In this document: positions 1 to 12,215 of the stretch, in pieces
Layout: each line of letters begins with the position of its first letter
Numbering within the stretch: position 1 is the first letter of the stretch
Origin: Atherinomorus stipes
Taxonomy: Eukaryota > Chordata > Actinopteri > Atheriniformes > Atherinidae
Length of the DNA: 64,000 nucleotides
Assembly (NCBI GenBank): GCA_023101725.1
Contig: JALJCO010003015.1
Coordinates: forward strand, 1 to 64,000
Reading direction: 5' to 3'
Made by a program: the position numbers and the translations under genes
The notes under the pieces: model-generated
Told to the model about the DNA's origin: nothing
The model's database searches: none
What the model saw: only the letters and a program-made list of their open reading frames with translations

Positions 1-352
1 TACCAGCTTTAACCCAGCGTGGCATTGATGCTACCAGCTTTAATGCGGCGTGGCATGGATGCTGCGCCGCTTTAGCGCGGCATGGCATGGATGCTAGCAG
101 CTTAAACCTCGCGTGGCATGGAGACTCGCAGCTAAAGCCTCGCGTGGCATGGATGCTGAAAAGCAACAAAAACCCGGCGTGGCATGGATGCTACTAGCTT
201 AAACCTCGCGTGGCATGGATGCTGGCAGCTTTAACCCGGCGTGGCATTGATGCTAGCAGCTTTAACTTGGCGTGGCATGGATGCTGGCAGCTTTAACCCG
301 GCGTGGCGATGGATGCTAGCAGCTTTAAGCCAGCGTGGCATGGATGCTAGCA
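1..352. repeat. Minisatellite, unit about 31 bp
   Basis: About eleven imperfect copies of a unit like GCTTTAACCCGGCGTGG followed by CATGGATGCTAGCA. The array continues off the left edge and abuts the Tc1-like relic, replacing its expected left end. Confidence 0.9.
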
Positions 353-1275
353 TCTTCTGGCTTATTTCAGCTGTTATGGAAGACCAACATGCTTCCATCA
401 CAGCCTTCGAGCTCTTCTTTATTGTTTGCTCTCTTCCCGTTCAGCTTTCTTTGACGATGTCCCACATGTTTTCAATGGGGTTCAGGTCAGGTGGGTTTGC
501 GGGCCAATCCAGCATGGTGATCCATGGTTGTTGAAGCACGATTTTGTAGTTTTGGCAGTGTGGGCAGGTGCCAAGTCCTGCTGGAAGATGATCTCTGCAT
601 CCCCATACAGCTGGTCCACTGAAACAAGCATGAAGGTCTCCAAAATGTCCTGGTAGACGGCTGCACTGATGCTGGACTTGATAGAGAATCCTGAGTCCAT
701 TCCTTATGAAGTCCCTCACACGTCTGAAAGGCCCTTTCCTGACCATCTTCTCCAAGCTGCTGTCAGCCCTCCGGCTTCTACACCGTTTTCTTCCACCCTT
801 CTTCCTTCCACTTAACTGTCCATTAATGTGCTTTGAGACACTCTGAGAACATCCAGCTTCTTCTCTATCACTTTTTGTGTCTTTTCACCTTGTGCAAGGA
901 GTCAATGATGGTTTTCTGCACAACTGTCAGATGAGCATCTTCCTCATGGAAGTGAATTCTTCTAAACCAACACAGAGACTTTTTAAAGACTCAGGGTACT
1001 TATGGAGGTGTTTGGATTGCAGGCCTGATTAGAATGTGACACTCTGAACCTACAATACTGGAGCTTTTCACAATATTCTCATTATTTTTAAGTTTTAGAA
1101 TTTGAGGTTTTCTAAAGCTGCAACTTCAAACCAGCAACATCCAAACAAATAAAAGCTTGAAATATATTGATTTACATATTATTCATCTATACAATATGTA
1201 AATTGCACCTTTTAAGTTGAATTACGGATATACGTGAATTTTTTTTCAGGATATTCAAAATTTTTGGGTAGTACC
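353..1275 (-). pseudogene. Broken Tc1-like transposase and right end of its element
   Basis: Read on the minus strand, two frames together show FQQDLAPAHTAKTTK and DLNPIENMWDIVKES, which carry the second and third acidic residues of the DDE catalytic site of Tc1/mariner transposases. They are in different frames, so the gene is frameshifted. The sequence to about 1275 resembles the non-coding right flank of a common teleost Tc1 family. The left end is lost to the minisatellite. Confidence 0.8.
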
Positions 1276-3298
1276 TGTGTGTGCGTGTACATATGCATAT
1301 ATAAAGGGGTGTGTGTGTGTGTGTATATAATTTTTTTCTTGCTTATTTCTGGTTTTGAACAGTTTAAATTTAAGTTTCAATAAAGTCATACTTCTTTGTG
1401 TACTTATAAAGTACTTCTTTCCAGTATATTTTCCTAAATCCAGCACATTCAGTGGTGATTTGGGAGTATTCCTTCCAGCACATGCACAGACAGGCTGATG
1501 GTATGGATGATTCTTCTTGAACAGGTCCTGCATCCATGTGTACTTTGCCCGAAGCTTATTACCCACAATTCATGAAGGCAGAAAACAGTGATAATTGGCC
1601 CTACCTGTGCAAAAAATATCTTAAATATGGAAACATTTCATCTTTTACTACACTGTATGTGCTTTAAATATCCAGAAGTTATTAGTTTACTGATGAAAGA
1701 GGCTATGATTATTTTTGTTTAACCTTTATTTACACAGGTAAGTCCCATTGAGACGCATCTGTTTTGTGAGTGAGACTTTTTTACCTGACATACGTCTTTA
1801 TGGACGTGGACATTTACGGACACTCAGTCACAAAGCAGCCAGTTTATCATTATTATACATTTAGTCTAGAATATAAAATAACCCAGTTGTTATTCTTCTG
1901 TCTTACATAAATTAGTTCAGAAATTCATTTATTAATTAAAAACGTGTGAATTTTATAAAGTATATTGTACAGGAACGAATGAAATGATGTTTCATCTTTA
2001 TTCAGTTCAGGTCTGAAAACCCAGCGGGGATGTATTTGAGAAATATTGATCCCGTGTGTGTAATCTATCCGTTTCTGCTGACTGCATCAGTGTTGCACAG
2101 AAAAGCAGGTTGTTCAGCAGCACCAGCAGAACAGAGGTCCACTGTTGTGGGTGTAAACAAGGCCCGAGTGCACCCATTTAACACCATGTGTGCGTTATTT
2201 GGACGGAGGCTGTGTTAGGTCATACAACAAAAAAAATGGCAATCATTTTTAATTTTCATATTTTATTGCTCAAAAAGGTGAGGTGACCCCACATGTGTTC
2301 ACATGGGCATAAAAGATAAACACTTCAACATTTACAACAGAAACTGTAATTATTTGTGTGTTTTTGCCTCTGGCAGAATCAACATCAAAACATTTAAATA
2401 GATATTGAATCGAGTCACAATTCAGGAGAATCAAATTTGAGTTGAATGGTGAGGTTGGTGGCGATACCCAGCCTACCACCCCCCCCCCCAGCTGAGTGGT
2501 AAATGACCTGATCAGCCTGCAAAAATGGGTCCTGGACCCGGTTTTTCAGCTTTAATCTGGATGAAACTGATGCGGATCTGCTGATCCTTCCCTTTGGGAT
2601 CCAGGATCAGGTAATCCATGTCCGGTCCGAGCCGGGTAATTTGGGATGGGATCAGCCTGATCCAGGTTCTCGGTCTGGCAGATCAGATCCAGATGATGTG
2701 CAGCAGCACGGCTGCTGTGTTCCACATCCACCAGCAGGTGTCAGCGTTCTGCGTCTGTTCTGCTTCAGCTAATTCTTCCTGACTGAAACACACTGTTGTT
2801 CTTTCCGGAGACGGAAGGTTTCATCTGCAGCCGGATTCTCCTTCATCTGCTCGTCTCTGGAACAGTTCCAGCCAAACACCTGCTCTGCACCAGACACAAT
2901 ATTTCTGACTGATGTCAGAGTTTTACTTTGTTCTTGCTGACATCAGAGCTGCTGTTGGCAAAGAGCTCCAATAGGAAATGAACAACGCAGACAGATATGT
3001 GAGGAGAAGCACGCAGAACTGAGTCAAAAGAAGTTTCTTTGATTTTGAAAGAAAATAGAAACAGAAAATCCTCCAGCGGTCCTCTCCACTACGGTGGGAA
3101 ATAAATGTGAACATTAGACCTCACGAACACGGACACATTTAGAGGTTTCAAATGAACATGAATGAAAGAAAGATGGTGAAAGTGGCTTCCTCAGACTCTC
3201 CCTCTGAGCGAGTCCAGTTTGTGAGAGCCGAGCCTTTCAGAGGCGTACGATACAGCACAATATGATCCTACACAGTACAATATGATGTGATACGGAAT
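1276..3298. other. No gene recognised
   Basis: Short GT runs near 1278-1325, AT-rich sequence, a C run near 2480 and a GATC-rich stretch at 2560-2690. Short open frames have no family resemblance that I can see. GATAC/CAATA-type degenerate pentamers begin near 3247. Confidence 0.5.
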
Positions 3299-3349
3299 GC
3301 AGAGGCCCTGGACTTCAGGGCCCCTAAGCAGAGTCGGGGCCTTGCCCCT

Positions 3350-3958
3350 TCATGCGATGAACAAAGGTTTTGGACAGACGCAATACCTTAAGTTATAGCA
3401 TAATGTATATAGCTATTGTTGGTGTGGCGGTGGTTGCTGAGTGTGGTCCCACAAGCGTGGGTGTGCCCCTCCATCGTAGATGTCATGTCCTTTGTTGCTT
3501 GTGTCTTGCTGTGCGATGTGCTTCTTTTTACCTACCCATGGTCCCATGTTTTTTTTCTTTCCTTTTAATCCATTATCTTATTTTTCATTGTTTGCTTTGT
3601 CACTGTTTACATGTGCGCATGTTCATGCACATGTGTGTAGTTTTGTATACTTTATCATAAGTGTGTTATGCATCTGCATGTGTATGTTTACCTTTTTACA
3701 TATATGTATGTATGTGTGTGTGTATATATATAATATATATATATGTTATATATATATATATATATATTTCTTTCTTTTTTCTTTTTCCTCTTTCTTTTTT
3801 TCTTTTCTTTTGCATTATTGTAAAGGCAAGAGTTGGCCTCGTGGGTCTATTTTTGTTTTGGGGGTGAGGGGGGTGAACTTTCACGGCTACTGTTGAAGCT
3901 GTTAACTGTATGTGGTAAAAATGTTCATAAATAAATTGTTTAAAAAAAAAAAAAAAAA
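3350..3958 (+). mobile_element. Retroposed sequence with poly-A tail
   Basis: The segment ends in AATAAATTG followed by a run of 16 A (about 3943-3958), with a TA microsatellite at 3720-3768 and a T-rich tract inside. A poly-A end on the + strand indicates L1-type retroposition. No coding motif was recognised; the 5' boundary is uncertain. Confidence 0.45.
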
Positions 3959-4226
3959 CCCACAGAACATAGTAAGAATATGATCACACTTACCAGTAAT
4001 AGTGCTGTTAATTTGCTGTGAGTTCAGAGTTTAATGGATTGTTGTCGTGTGGGCGCACGGCCAGAACAGCGTGGAGAACCCCCCCAATTACTAACAAAAG
4101 ATCTGAACTTACAGGACAACATTCCCCGTTCGTTCATTCATTTGTCTTAAAGTACAGGTGAAATAACTGAGTTTTGCTGCAGATAGAGGCCCGTTCATTC
4201 TGCCCCCCTCAGTCCCGTTATATAGA

Positions 4227-4731
4227 AATGAAAAATACTTTATTTATCCCAGAAGGGAAATTCAACATTGTAAAAAAGCTCAGTCTTTTTAAAAAATTTT
4301 CTTTCTTTTTTTCTGTTTTTTGTTTTTAACAATTTAACATTTATATGAAGTAATAACATAACAATCATCAGTCAGTCAGTCTTGTTCTTTAGGGTGATGC
4401 TGCTGGCAGGAATGAATTTCTGTATCTCTCCGTCCTACAGCGAACTTGACGCAGCCTCCCACTGAACACACTCTGTTGATTCTTCACCGTGTTGTGGAGA
4501 GGAGGAAGAATCCTCCATCATCTTCATCAGCTTGTGCAGGATTCTTTTCTGAACGATCAGCTCCAGCGGCTCCAGAGTTCTCCCCAGCACAGAACCAGCT
4601 TTCTTGATCAGCTTGTTTAGTTTCTTCAAGTCTCTGGTTCTGTCCTGGTTCTGGTTCTGGTTCTGGTCCTGGTTCTGCTTCTGATGCTGCTTCCCCAGCA
4701 GATGCTGCAAAGCTGATGTCACTTTCCACAA
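4227..4731 (-). mobile_element. LINE 3' end fragment (C-terminal ORF2 remnant plus tail)
   Basis: On the minus strand a frame reads LKKLNKLIKKAGSVLGRTLE followed by a QKRILHKLMKMMED-type segment, the C-terminal pattern of fish non-LTR retrotransposon proteins, then a tail with TTTCCCTTCTGGGATAAATA. A pyrimidine-rich GGTTCTG tandem sits at 4638-4690. A second copy of the tail and C-terminal region lies at 10844-11090 in the opposite orientation. Confidence 0.7.
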
Positions 4732-5401
4732 CAGACTTGTAGAAGATCTGCAACATCTTGGTGCAGATGTTGAATGATCTCAGCTTCCTTAAGAAGTAGA
4801 GTCTGTGATATGAATTTAAATATGAATATGACAGACGTGTATTGGACAGTTATGAAAATTCTGAACAAACTGCATCCTGTACTGGTTCAGTACTTTGTAT
4901 TGAACCAAACCAAAACATTTGGTCTCGAATTATGGACCGTCACTACTGAACCAATAAAATGTCGGGACGGGACATTAAATGACTAAATAAGGAACAACTC
5001 CGTATTTTACAGGACGTTTGGCAACGCTGCTGCTAGCTTGAGCTACAACTGCTTTGCTGGCTAACAGTAGCCGATCAGTTTCTAAATCTGTTAGCACCTG
5101 CTACATCAAATGGCCTTTTCAAAAATTGCCGTGACATGTCTCGTCTATTCATCTTCATCATCACTGACGCCAGACTAAAACCTGACATCACAGTATCATT
5201 ACAACATAAACCACCTTGTCTTTGCAGCTGCTTCTTTGGTCTTGTGTCTTTTTTCTGTCCCTGATGGATATTTCCTCGTCATCGTAATGAAGACCATCAA
5301 GCACTCATTGAGACAAACTACTTAGACTTCCTAAGGGGGCCCCTTTGTGGTGCGGGGCCCTAAGCGGTCGCTTAGTCTGCTTAGTGGCAAAACCGGCTCT
5401 G

Positions 5402-5556
5402 ACATATATAATCCAATATGAATGATACGATACAGTATTATACAATAATATACGATATAACACGATACGATATGATGCAATTGATATGGTACAACACGAT
5501 GCAATGCGATACAATAAAATATGATATGATATGAGACAATACGATAAGGCTTCAGA
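5402..5556. repeat. Degenerate pentanucleotide tract (GATAC/CAATA type)
   Basis: Low-complexity ACGATAC, ATATGAT and ACAATA words repeat with poor periodicity. The same composition occurs at 3247-3298. Confidence 0.6.
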
Positions 5557-6640
5557 GAACGATGTTAATTCAGTGTGAGATCTAAGGGGAAGGTGGTGCG
5601 TTCAGGGTCTCGGTGAGCTGCAGTCATCTGACGGTGATGGAGGCTGACTGCAGCCGTCCAGCTGAGACTGCAGAGCTCTTTACAGAAACATAGGAGCTGA
5701 TTTCACAGATGGTTCCGTCTGACCAGAACAAACCGGACCAGAGGAACCAAACAGAACCAACTCTGACATGTCCAGTTTCTGACATGTCTGGGCTGTGCAG
5801 GTTCCACGTGAGAGAGACCATCTGAGAGATAAGAAGACGGATATAGGCCGGTGTTTACATCATGGTCCTGAAGGAGCTGCTGGGAGTCGGTATGTCTACA
5901 GAGACCAGGAGGATCTAAGACCCATCGTCCACCACGTTCGGCCCAGAGACGTCCGGGGGGGGCTCTGTAGGACTCCAGTTCAACCGCACAGCGAGGGTAG
6001 GAGGCTGGATGGAGAGTCTTCCTCACATGTGGCATCACATGGCCAAGAATCTGCTGCTGCCTCCGCACCATCTGTTCCTCTGCCCCCAGGGATTCTTCAG
6101 CTCCCATTAACACAAAGATTTCACTGAATGAGCAGGTAGACCACAAACGCAGCGAGCAGCCGTCACATAATCAATTACCAGCTGATCAAACCCGTCCAGC
6201 AGTCAGATGGGTGCATCTGTATGGATTAGAGATGGGTTAATAAACATGGATAGGCTCTGATAACCACGACCACACAGAGAGACAGGAACTAGAGGAAGCT
6301 TTTTTAAATGCACTGAAGGTACCGAAGCTTTCCAGACTCTCCAGACTTCTGCTTTAATCCTGATTACGACATTCTGGCGGGTTGTTCCTTTAACTCTAGA
6401 TGTTAATATCTAATTTGCACCTGTGACCGTGATGAAATGACCTCTATAGTTAGATTCAGTGTCCATGTCTCTCATCTCTGTAAGCTAAAGCAACACCCCT
6501 GCATCCAGCTTACTGATCCTCATCTTAGCTTTCACCATCGTCCCGTTAGTCGCGCAGGCCACCCGTCACGGCAGGGGCGGAGCTACGGGGGTGGCAATGC
6601 TCCAAAGGAAAAAAACATCACTTTTAGAGCGGGGGGTTGT
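5557..6640. other. No gene established; one unrecognised open frame
   Basis: A 147-codon minus-strand frame at 5703-6146 (starting MWSTCSFSEIFVL) has many Arg, Trp and Pro residues and no domain I recognise. It may be repeat-derived. The remainder is unassigned and runs into the G-rich array. Confidence 0.4.
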
Positions 6641-9600
6641 TTTGGCAGCTGGAGGGTATGTGTGTGGGGGGTGGAGAGAAGAGTGTGTTTGTGTATCAGG
6701 TTAGACGGAAGGGTGGGGCACTGCATGTGTGTGGGGGGAGTGCATGTGGGTATAGAGAGGTGGGGGGTATGTGTGTGGGGGGTGGAGAGAAGAGTGTGTT
6801 TGTGTTTCAGGTTAGACGGAAGGGTGGGGCGGTGAATGTGTGTGGGGGGGAGTGCATGTGGGTATTGGGAGGTGGGGGGTATGTGCGTGGGGTGAAGGGA
6901 GAAGTGTGTGTGTATCAAGTTGGAGGGAAGGGTGGGGGTGGTGCATGTGTGTGTGGGGAGTGCATGTGGGTATTGGGGGTATTGGGAGGTGGGGGGTATG
7001 TGTGTGTGGGTTGGAGGGAGGAGTGTGTGTGTATCAGGTTGGAGGGAAGGGTGGGGTGGTGCATGTGTGTGTGGGGAGTGCATGTGGGTATTGGGGGTAT
7101 TGGGAGGTGGGGGGTATGTGTGTGTGGGTTGGAGGGAGGAGTGTGTCTGTATCAGGTTGGAGGAAAGGGTGGGGCGGTGCATGTGTGTGTGGGGAGTGCA
7201 TGTGGGTATTGGGGTTATAAAGAGGTGGGGGTATGTGTGTGGGGTGGAGAGAAGGAGTGTGTGTGTGTTTCAGGTTGGACGGAAGGGTGGGGCACTGCAT
7301 ATATGTGGAGGGAGTGTATGTGGGTATTGGGAGTATAGAGAGGTGGGGGGTATATGGGTGTGGTGGAGGGGAAGAGTGTGTTTGTGTTTCAGGTTGGAGG
7401 GAAGAGTGGGGTGGTGCATGTGTGTGTGGGGGGAGTGCATGTGGGTATTGTGGGTATAGAGAGGTGGGGGTGTGTGTGGGGTGGAGGGAGGAGTGTGTTT
7501 GTGTTTCAGGTTGGACAAAAGGGTGGGGCACTGCATGTGTGTGTGGGGGAGTGCATGTGGGTATGGGGGGTATTGGGAGGTGGGGGGTATGTGCGTGGGG
7601 TGGAGGGAGGGAGTGTGTGTATCAAGTTGGAGGAAAGGGTGGGGGGGGTGCATGTGTGTGGGGGGAGTGCATGTGGGTATTGGGGGGATAGAGAGGTGGG
7701 GGGTATGTGTGTGGGGTGGAGGGAGGAGTGTGTGTGTGTTTTAAGTTTGGAAGGAAGGGTGGGGCACTGCATGTGTGTGGGGGATTGCATGTGGGTATTG
7801 GGGGAATAGGTAGATGGGGTATGTGTGTGTGGGGGTGAAGAGAAGAGTGTGTTTGTGTTTCAGGTTGGACGGAAGGGTGGGGCACTGCATGTGTGTGGGG
7901 GGAGTGCATGTGGGTATGGGGGGTATTGGGAGGTGGGGGGTATGTGTGTGGGGTGGAGGGAGGAGTGTGTGTGTATCAGGTTGGAGGGAAGGGTGAGGCA
8001 GTGCATGTGTGTGGGGGGAGTGCATGTGGGTATTGGGGGTATTGGGAGGTGGGGGGTATGTGTGTGGGGTGGAGGGAGGAGTTTGTGTGTATCAGGTTGG
8101 AGGGAAGGGTGGGGTGGTGCATGTGTGTAGGGGGTGCATGTGGGTATTGGGGTATTGGGAGGTGGGGGTAAGTGTGTGTGGGTTGGAGTGTGTCTGTATC
8201 AGGTTGGAGGGAAGGGTGGGGCCGTGCATGTGTGTGTGGGGAGTGTGTGTGGGTATGGGGGGTATTGGGAGGTGGAGGGTATGTGTGTGGGGTGGAGGGA
8301 GGAGTGTGTGTGTGTTTTAAGGTTGGAAGGAAGGGTGGGGCACTGCATGTGTGTGGGGGAGTGCGTGTGGGTATTGGGGGAATAGGTAGATGGGGGTATG
8401 TGTGTGGGGGTGAAGAGAAGAGTGTGTTTGTGTTTCAGGTTGGACGGAAGGGTGGGGCACTGCATGTGTATGGGGGGAGTGCATGTGGGTATGGGGGTAT
8501 TGGGAGGTGGGGGGTATGTGTGTGGGGTGGAGGGAGGAGTGTGTGTGTATCAGGTTGGAGGGAAGGGTGAGGCAGTGCATGTGTGTGGGGGGAGTGCATG
8601 TGGGTATTGGGGGGTATTGGGAGGTGGGGGTATGTGTGTGGGGTGGAGGGAGGAGTGTGTGTGTATCAGGTTGGAGGGAAGGGGTGAGGCAGTGCATGTG
8701 TGTGGGGGGGAGTGCATGTGGGTATTGGGGGTATTGGGAGGTGGGGGTATGTGCGTGGGGTGGACGGAGGAGTGTGTGTGTATCAGGTTGGAGGGAAGGG
8801 TGGGGTGGTGCATGTGTGTAGGGGGGGTGCATGTGGGTATTGGGGTATTGGGGGAGGTGGGGGTATGTGTGTGTGGGTTGGAGGGAGGAGTGTGTGTATC
8901 AGGTTGGAGGGAAGGGTGGGGGGGTGCATGTGTGTGTAGGGAGTGCATGTGGGTATTGGGGTTATAAAGAGGTGGGGGTACGTGTGTGGGGTGGAGAGAA
9001 GAGTGTGTGTGTGTTTCAGATTGGACGGAAGGGTGGGGCACTGCATGTATGTGGAGGGAGTGTATGTGGGTATTGGGAGTATAGAGAGGTGGGGGGTATA
9101 TGTGTGTGGTGGAGGTAAGAGTGTGTTTGTGTTTAAGGTTGGAGGGAAGAGTGGGGTGGTGCATGTGTGTGGGGGGAGTGCATGTGGGTATTGTGGGTAT
9201 AGAGAGGTGGGGGGTGTGTGTGGGGTGGAGGGAGGAGTGTGTTTGTGTTTCAGGTTGGGCAGAAGGGTGGGGCACTGCATGTGTGTGGGGCTAGTGCATG
9301 TGGGTATGGGGGTATTGGGAGGTGGGGGGTATGTGCGTGGGGTGGAGGGAGGAGTGTGTGTGTATCAAGTTGGAGGAAAGGGTGGGGAGGTGCATGTGTG
9401 TGGGGGGAGTGCATGTGGGTATTGGGGGGATAGAGAGAGGTGGGGGGTATGTGTGTGGGGTGGAGGGAGGAGTGTATGTGTGTTTTAAGGTTGGACGGAA
9501 GGGTGGGGCACTGCATGTATGTGGAGGGAGTGTATGTGGGTATTGGGAGTGTAGAGAGGTGGGGGTATGTGTGGGGGGGGTGAAGAGTGTGTTTGTGTTT

Positions 9601-10080
9601 CAGGTTGGACGGAAGGGTGGGGCACTGCATGTGTGTGGGGGGAGTGCATGTGGGTATGGGGGGTATTGGGAGGTGGGGGGTATGTGCATGGGGTGGAGGG
9701 AGGAGTGTGTGTGTCTCAGGTTGGAGGGAAGGGTGAGAGGCAGTGCATGTGTGGGGGGAGTGCATGTGGGTATTGGGGGTATCGGGAGGTGGGGGTGTGT
9801 GCGTGGGTTGGAGGGAGGATGTGTGTGTGTATCAGGTTGGAGGGAAGGGTGGGGTGGTGCATGTGTGTGGGGGGGAGTGCATGTGGGTATTGGGGTATTG
9901 GGAGGTGGGGGTATGTGTGTGTGGTTGGAGGGAGGAGTGTGTGTGTGTTTCAGGTTGGAGGGAAGGGTGGGGCGGTGCATGTATGTGGAGGGAGTGTATG
10001 TGGGTATTGGGAGTATAGAGTGGTGGAGGGTATGTGTGGGGGGTGGAGGGAGAAGTGTGTGTGAGAGTAGTGGTGGTGTA
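6641..10080. repeat. Giant G-rich tandem array, period about 117 bp, roughly 29 copies
   Basis: The anchor CAGGTTGGA(C/G)GGAAGGGTGGG recurs at intervals of 108-119 bp (for example 6697, 6808, 6916, 7035, 7153, 7271, 7390, 7507). G runs of 4-8 are on the + strand throughout. Longer blocks also recur: the TTATAAAGAGG variant with its next units occurs at about 7215 and 8960, showing higher-order duplication. The many overlapping open frames on both strands follow from this composition and are not genes. Confidence 0.95.
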
Positions 10081-10470
10081 GGGGGGTGGTAGCAGTGGTA
10101 GCGGCCTGGTGTCAGGTGTGTGGGGCAGGGGCATCGATGTGGGTGCTGGCCCGTGCCGGGGGGTCGTCTGGGGCGCCTAGTCCCCCTGGGTGTCTTCTGG
10201 GCTGCCCGGGTTGGGTGGAGGGGGCTGCCCCTGGGTGCTTGGGCCCTGGGCTCTGTGTTGAACCTTCCCCAGGGGGGGGGCAGCGCCTGGCGGGTTTGCA
10301 GTTGCTGGTCTTGGTCCGCTGGGGCCTGGGCCACAAGACCATGGGGGGCTTCGGCTGGGGCCATCCTTTTGGGGATGCATGTCCATCCCTTTGTGGGGGG
10401 TGGCTGTGGTCTAAGCCTCTGGGCAGCTGCTGGTGGCCGGGGTCTATTTATCCTAAACTGGTGTGATTGG
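10081..10470. repeat. GC-rich non-tandem flank of the G-rich array
   Basis: A 390-bp block very rich in GGGCC, GGGG and CCCC joins the array directly and shares its G bias. It contains overlapping open frames in several phases with Gly, Trp and Pro bias, which is compositional. It may be part of the mobile element from which the array grew. Confidence 0.5.
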
Positions 10471-10843
10471 CAGGAATCGCTTCCTGTATGGTTCTGTTTA
10501 GTAGACGACCTGAAGAAGCCTCTGACTGAACAACTGCTTTTACCTCTGTGTTTGGAGAAGGTGTGAAGAATTGTCAATGTGAATGGGAGGTATAATTTAT
10601 AATAAAAATGTTTTAGCTAGTTATGTCCAATGTCATCAGCTGATATCAGCATTAAAATGAGACATCAGAAAATATTGTTTTTGTTTTTAGGGGGCTTTTT
10701 GGCCAACATTTTTACCAGCGAGATCTCGTTCCATCAGCATTGGTCCAGCATGTCTAAAAGTCCCTGTTATCTGTTATTATATGTTATTAATCCCTGTTAT
10801 TAACAGTACCTTAATAACATTGTTATTATGTTATGATGGAGGA

Positions 10844-11090
10844 CATTTCCCATCCTCTCCACAACACGGTGAAGAATCAACAAAGTGTGTTCAGTGGGAG
10901 GCTGCGTCAAGTTCGCTGTAGGACGGAGAGATACAGAAATTCATTCCTGCCAGCAACCATCACCCTAAAGAACAAGACTGACTGACTTTTTTTGTTTATT
11001 TAAAAAAAAAAAAAAAGTGAGCTTTTACAATACTGAATTTCCCTTCGGGGATGAATAAAGTATTTTTCATTTCATTTTTCATTTCATTCA
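10844..11090 (+). mobile_element. LINE 3' end fragment, opposite orientation to the 4227-4731 copy
   Basis: CCTCTCCACAACACGGTGAA through TTCGCTGTAGGACGGAGAGA matches the reverse complement of 4430-4510. It is followed by an A-rich run and a tail (TTTCCCTTCGGGGATGAATA) that matches the reverse complement of 4227-4270, then (CATTT)n. The matching 3' ends identify two insertions of one family. Confidence 0.75.
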
Positions 11091-11137
11091 TTCATTATCC
11101 TGAAAACACTTCATATCCCAGCATTCCTGGTAGTGGT

Positions 11138-11565
11138 AGTATCTAATACCTGCTAGTATCTGACATATGGAAGTATCTAATACCTGCTAGTATCTGACAT
11201 ATGGAAGTATCTAATACCTGCTAGTATCTAATATGTGGTAGTATCTAATACCTGCTAGTATCTGATATATGGTAGTATCTAATACCTGCTAGTATCTGAT
11301 ATATGGTAGTATCTAATACCTGCTAGTATCTGATATATGGTAGTATCTAATACCTGCTAGTATCTGATATATGGTAGTACCTAATACCTGCTAGTATCTG
11401 ATATATGGTAGTATCTAATACCTGCTAGTATCTGATATATAGTAGTACCTAATACCTGCTAGTATCTGATTTGTGGTAGTATCTAATACCTGCTAGTATC
11501 TGATATATGGTAGTACCTTATACCTGCTAGTATCTGATATATGGTAGTATCTGATATCTGCTAAT
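11138..11565. repeat. Minisatellite, 34-bp unit, about 12 copies
   Basis: The unit is AGTATCTAATACCTGCT followed by AGTATCTGATATATGGT. It is itself two diverged 17-bp halves, each starting AGTATCT. Confidence 0.9.
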
Positions 11566-11681
11566 ATCTGATTTCCGGCAGCCAGATGTCCAACATGAAC
11601 TCCTCTGGCTGAGTTAAGGAGGTTTTGGGATCTTTGCTCTCGGAGCAGAATATAATTGTATCTCAGAATATCAGAGATTGT

Positions 11682-11875
11682 GGGAAAAAATCACATCACG
11701 GTTATTTTGATCAATATTGAAATCACGATTATTTAAACGATTATTTTTGTTAGTTACATACATAATGCATTTATTTAGCATTTCTTTCTCTTTCAAACAA
11801 CTCTTCACTGATAATTTATGCAAAATGTTCAAACTGAAAATGTCAACTACAATATGTACCCATTTTTGTTAATGA
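11682..11875. mobile_element. Transposon terminal segment, inverted relative to 15452-15633
   Basis: About 180 bp (TATTTTGATCAATATTGAAA, then TTTCTTTCTCTTTCAAACAA, to TATGTACCCAT) match the reverse complement of 15452-15633. This could be one arm of a 3.95-kb element, or one of two independent insertions. Confidence 0.6.
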
Positions 11876-12085
11876 CACCCAACAAATATTCTGGGTGGAA
11901 ACCACTGAAATCAACTTCAACTTAAGAATAACATGCAGAAATTGTGTAAAGAAAAATGGCAAAAAAAAAGGTTTTAATGCAATTATAGGGGTTGAAGATC
12001 GTTTTTTCAAACCTGGGGTGTCAAAACACCGGTGGGGGACGCGAGTTAGCATGCGATTTCCGCAATCACGCGATAACTCGCGTCA

Positions 12086-12190
12086 AAACCTCTTTTGGTG
12101 GTTATTCCACCTCTTCTGCTCTTGTTTGTGAGGTCCCTCAAGGCTCAGTCCTGGGTCCCCTTAAGTTTTGCCTCTATTTACTCCCTTAAG
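12086..12190 (+). pseudogene. Fragment of a non-LTR reverse transcriptase
   Basis: Codes for GGYSTSSALVCEVPQGSVLG followed by PLKF. The VPQGSVLGPL motif is the reverse-transcriptase block just before the YADD box. Only about 35 codons remain. Confidence 0.65.
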
Positions 12191-12215
12191 TCAGATATTT
12201 CAGAATTATAACATA

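Larger units (their letters stand above)
3299..5401. mobile_element. Composite repeat block with possible hAT-like ends
   Basis: The right end reads (on the minus strand) CAGAGCCGGTTTTGCCACTA followed by a GGGGCCC-rich stretch. The left end has a related GGGGCC-rich segment (3300-3350). Degenerate GATAC pentamers flank both sides (3247-3298, 5402-5556), as if one low-complexity tract had been split by an insertion. The interior holds other retroelement pieces. The boundaries are inferred. Confidence 0.35.

Noticed and set aside
6583..10577. Many Gly/Val/Cys-rich or Pro/His/Thr-rich frames up to 325 codons
   Set aside because: They follow from the G-rich 117-bp array and its GC-rich flank; codon content is purely compositional and both strands are open.
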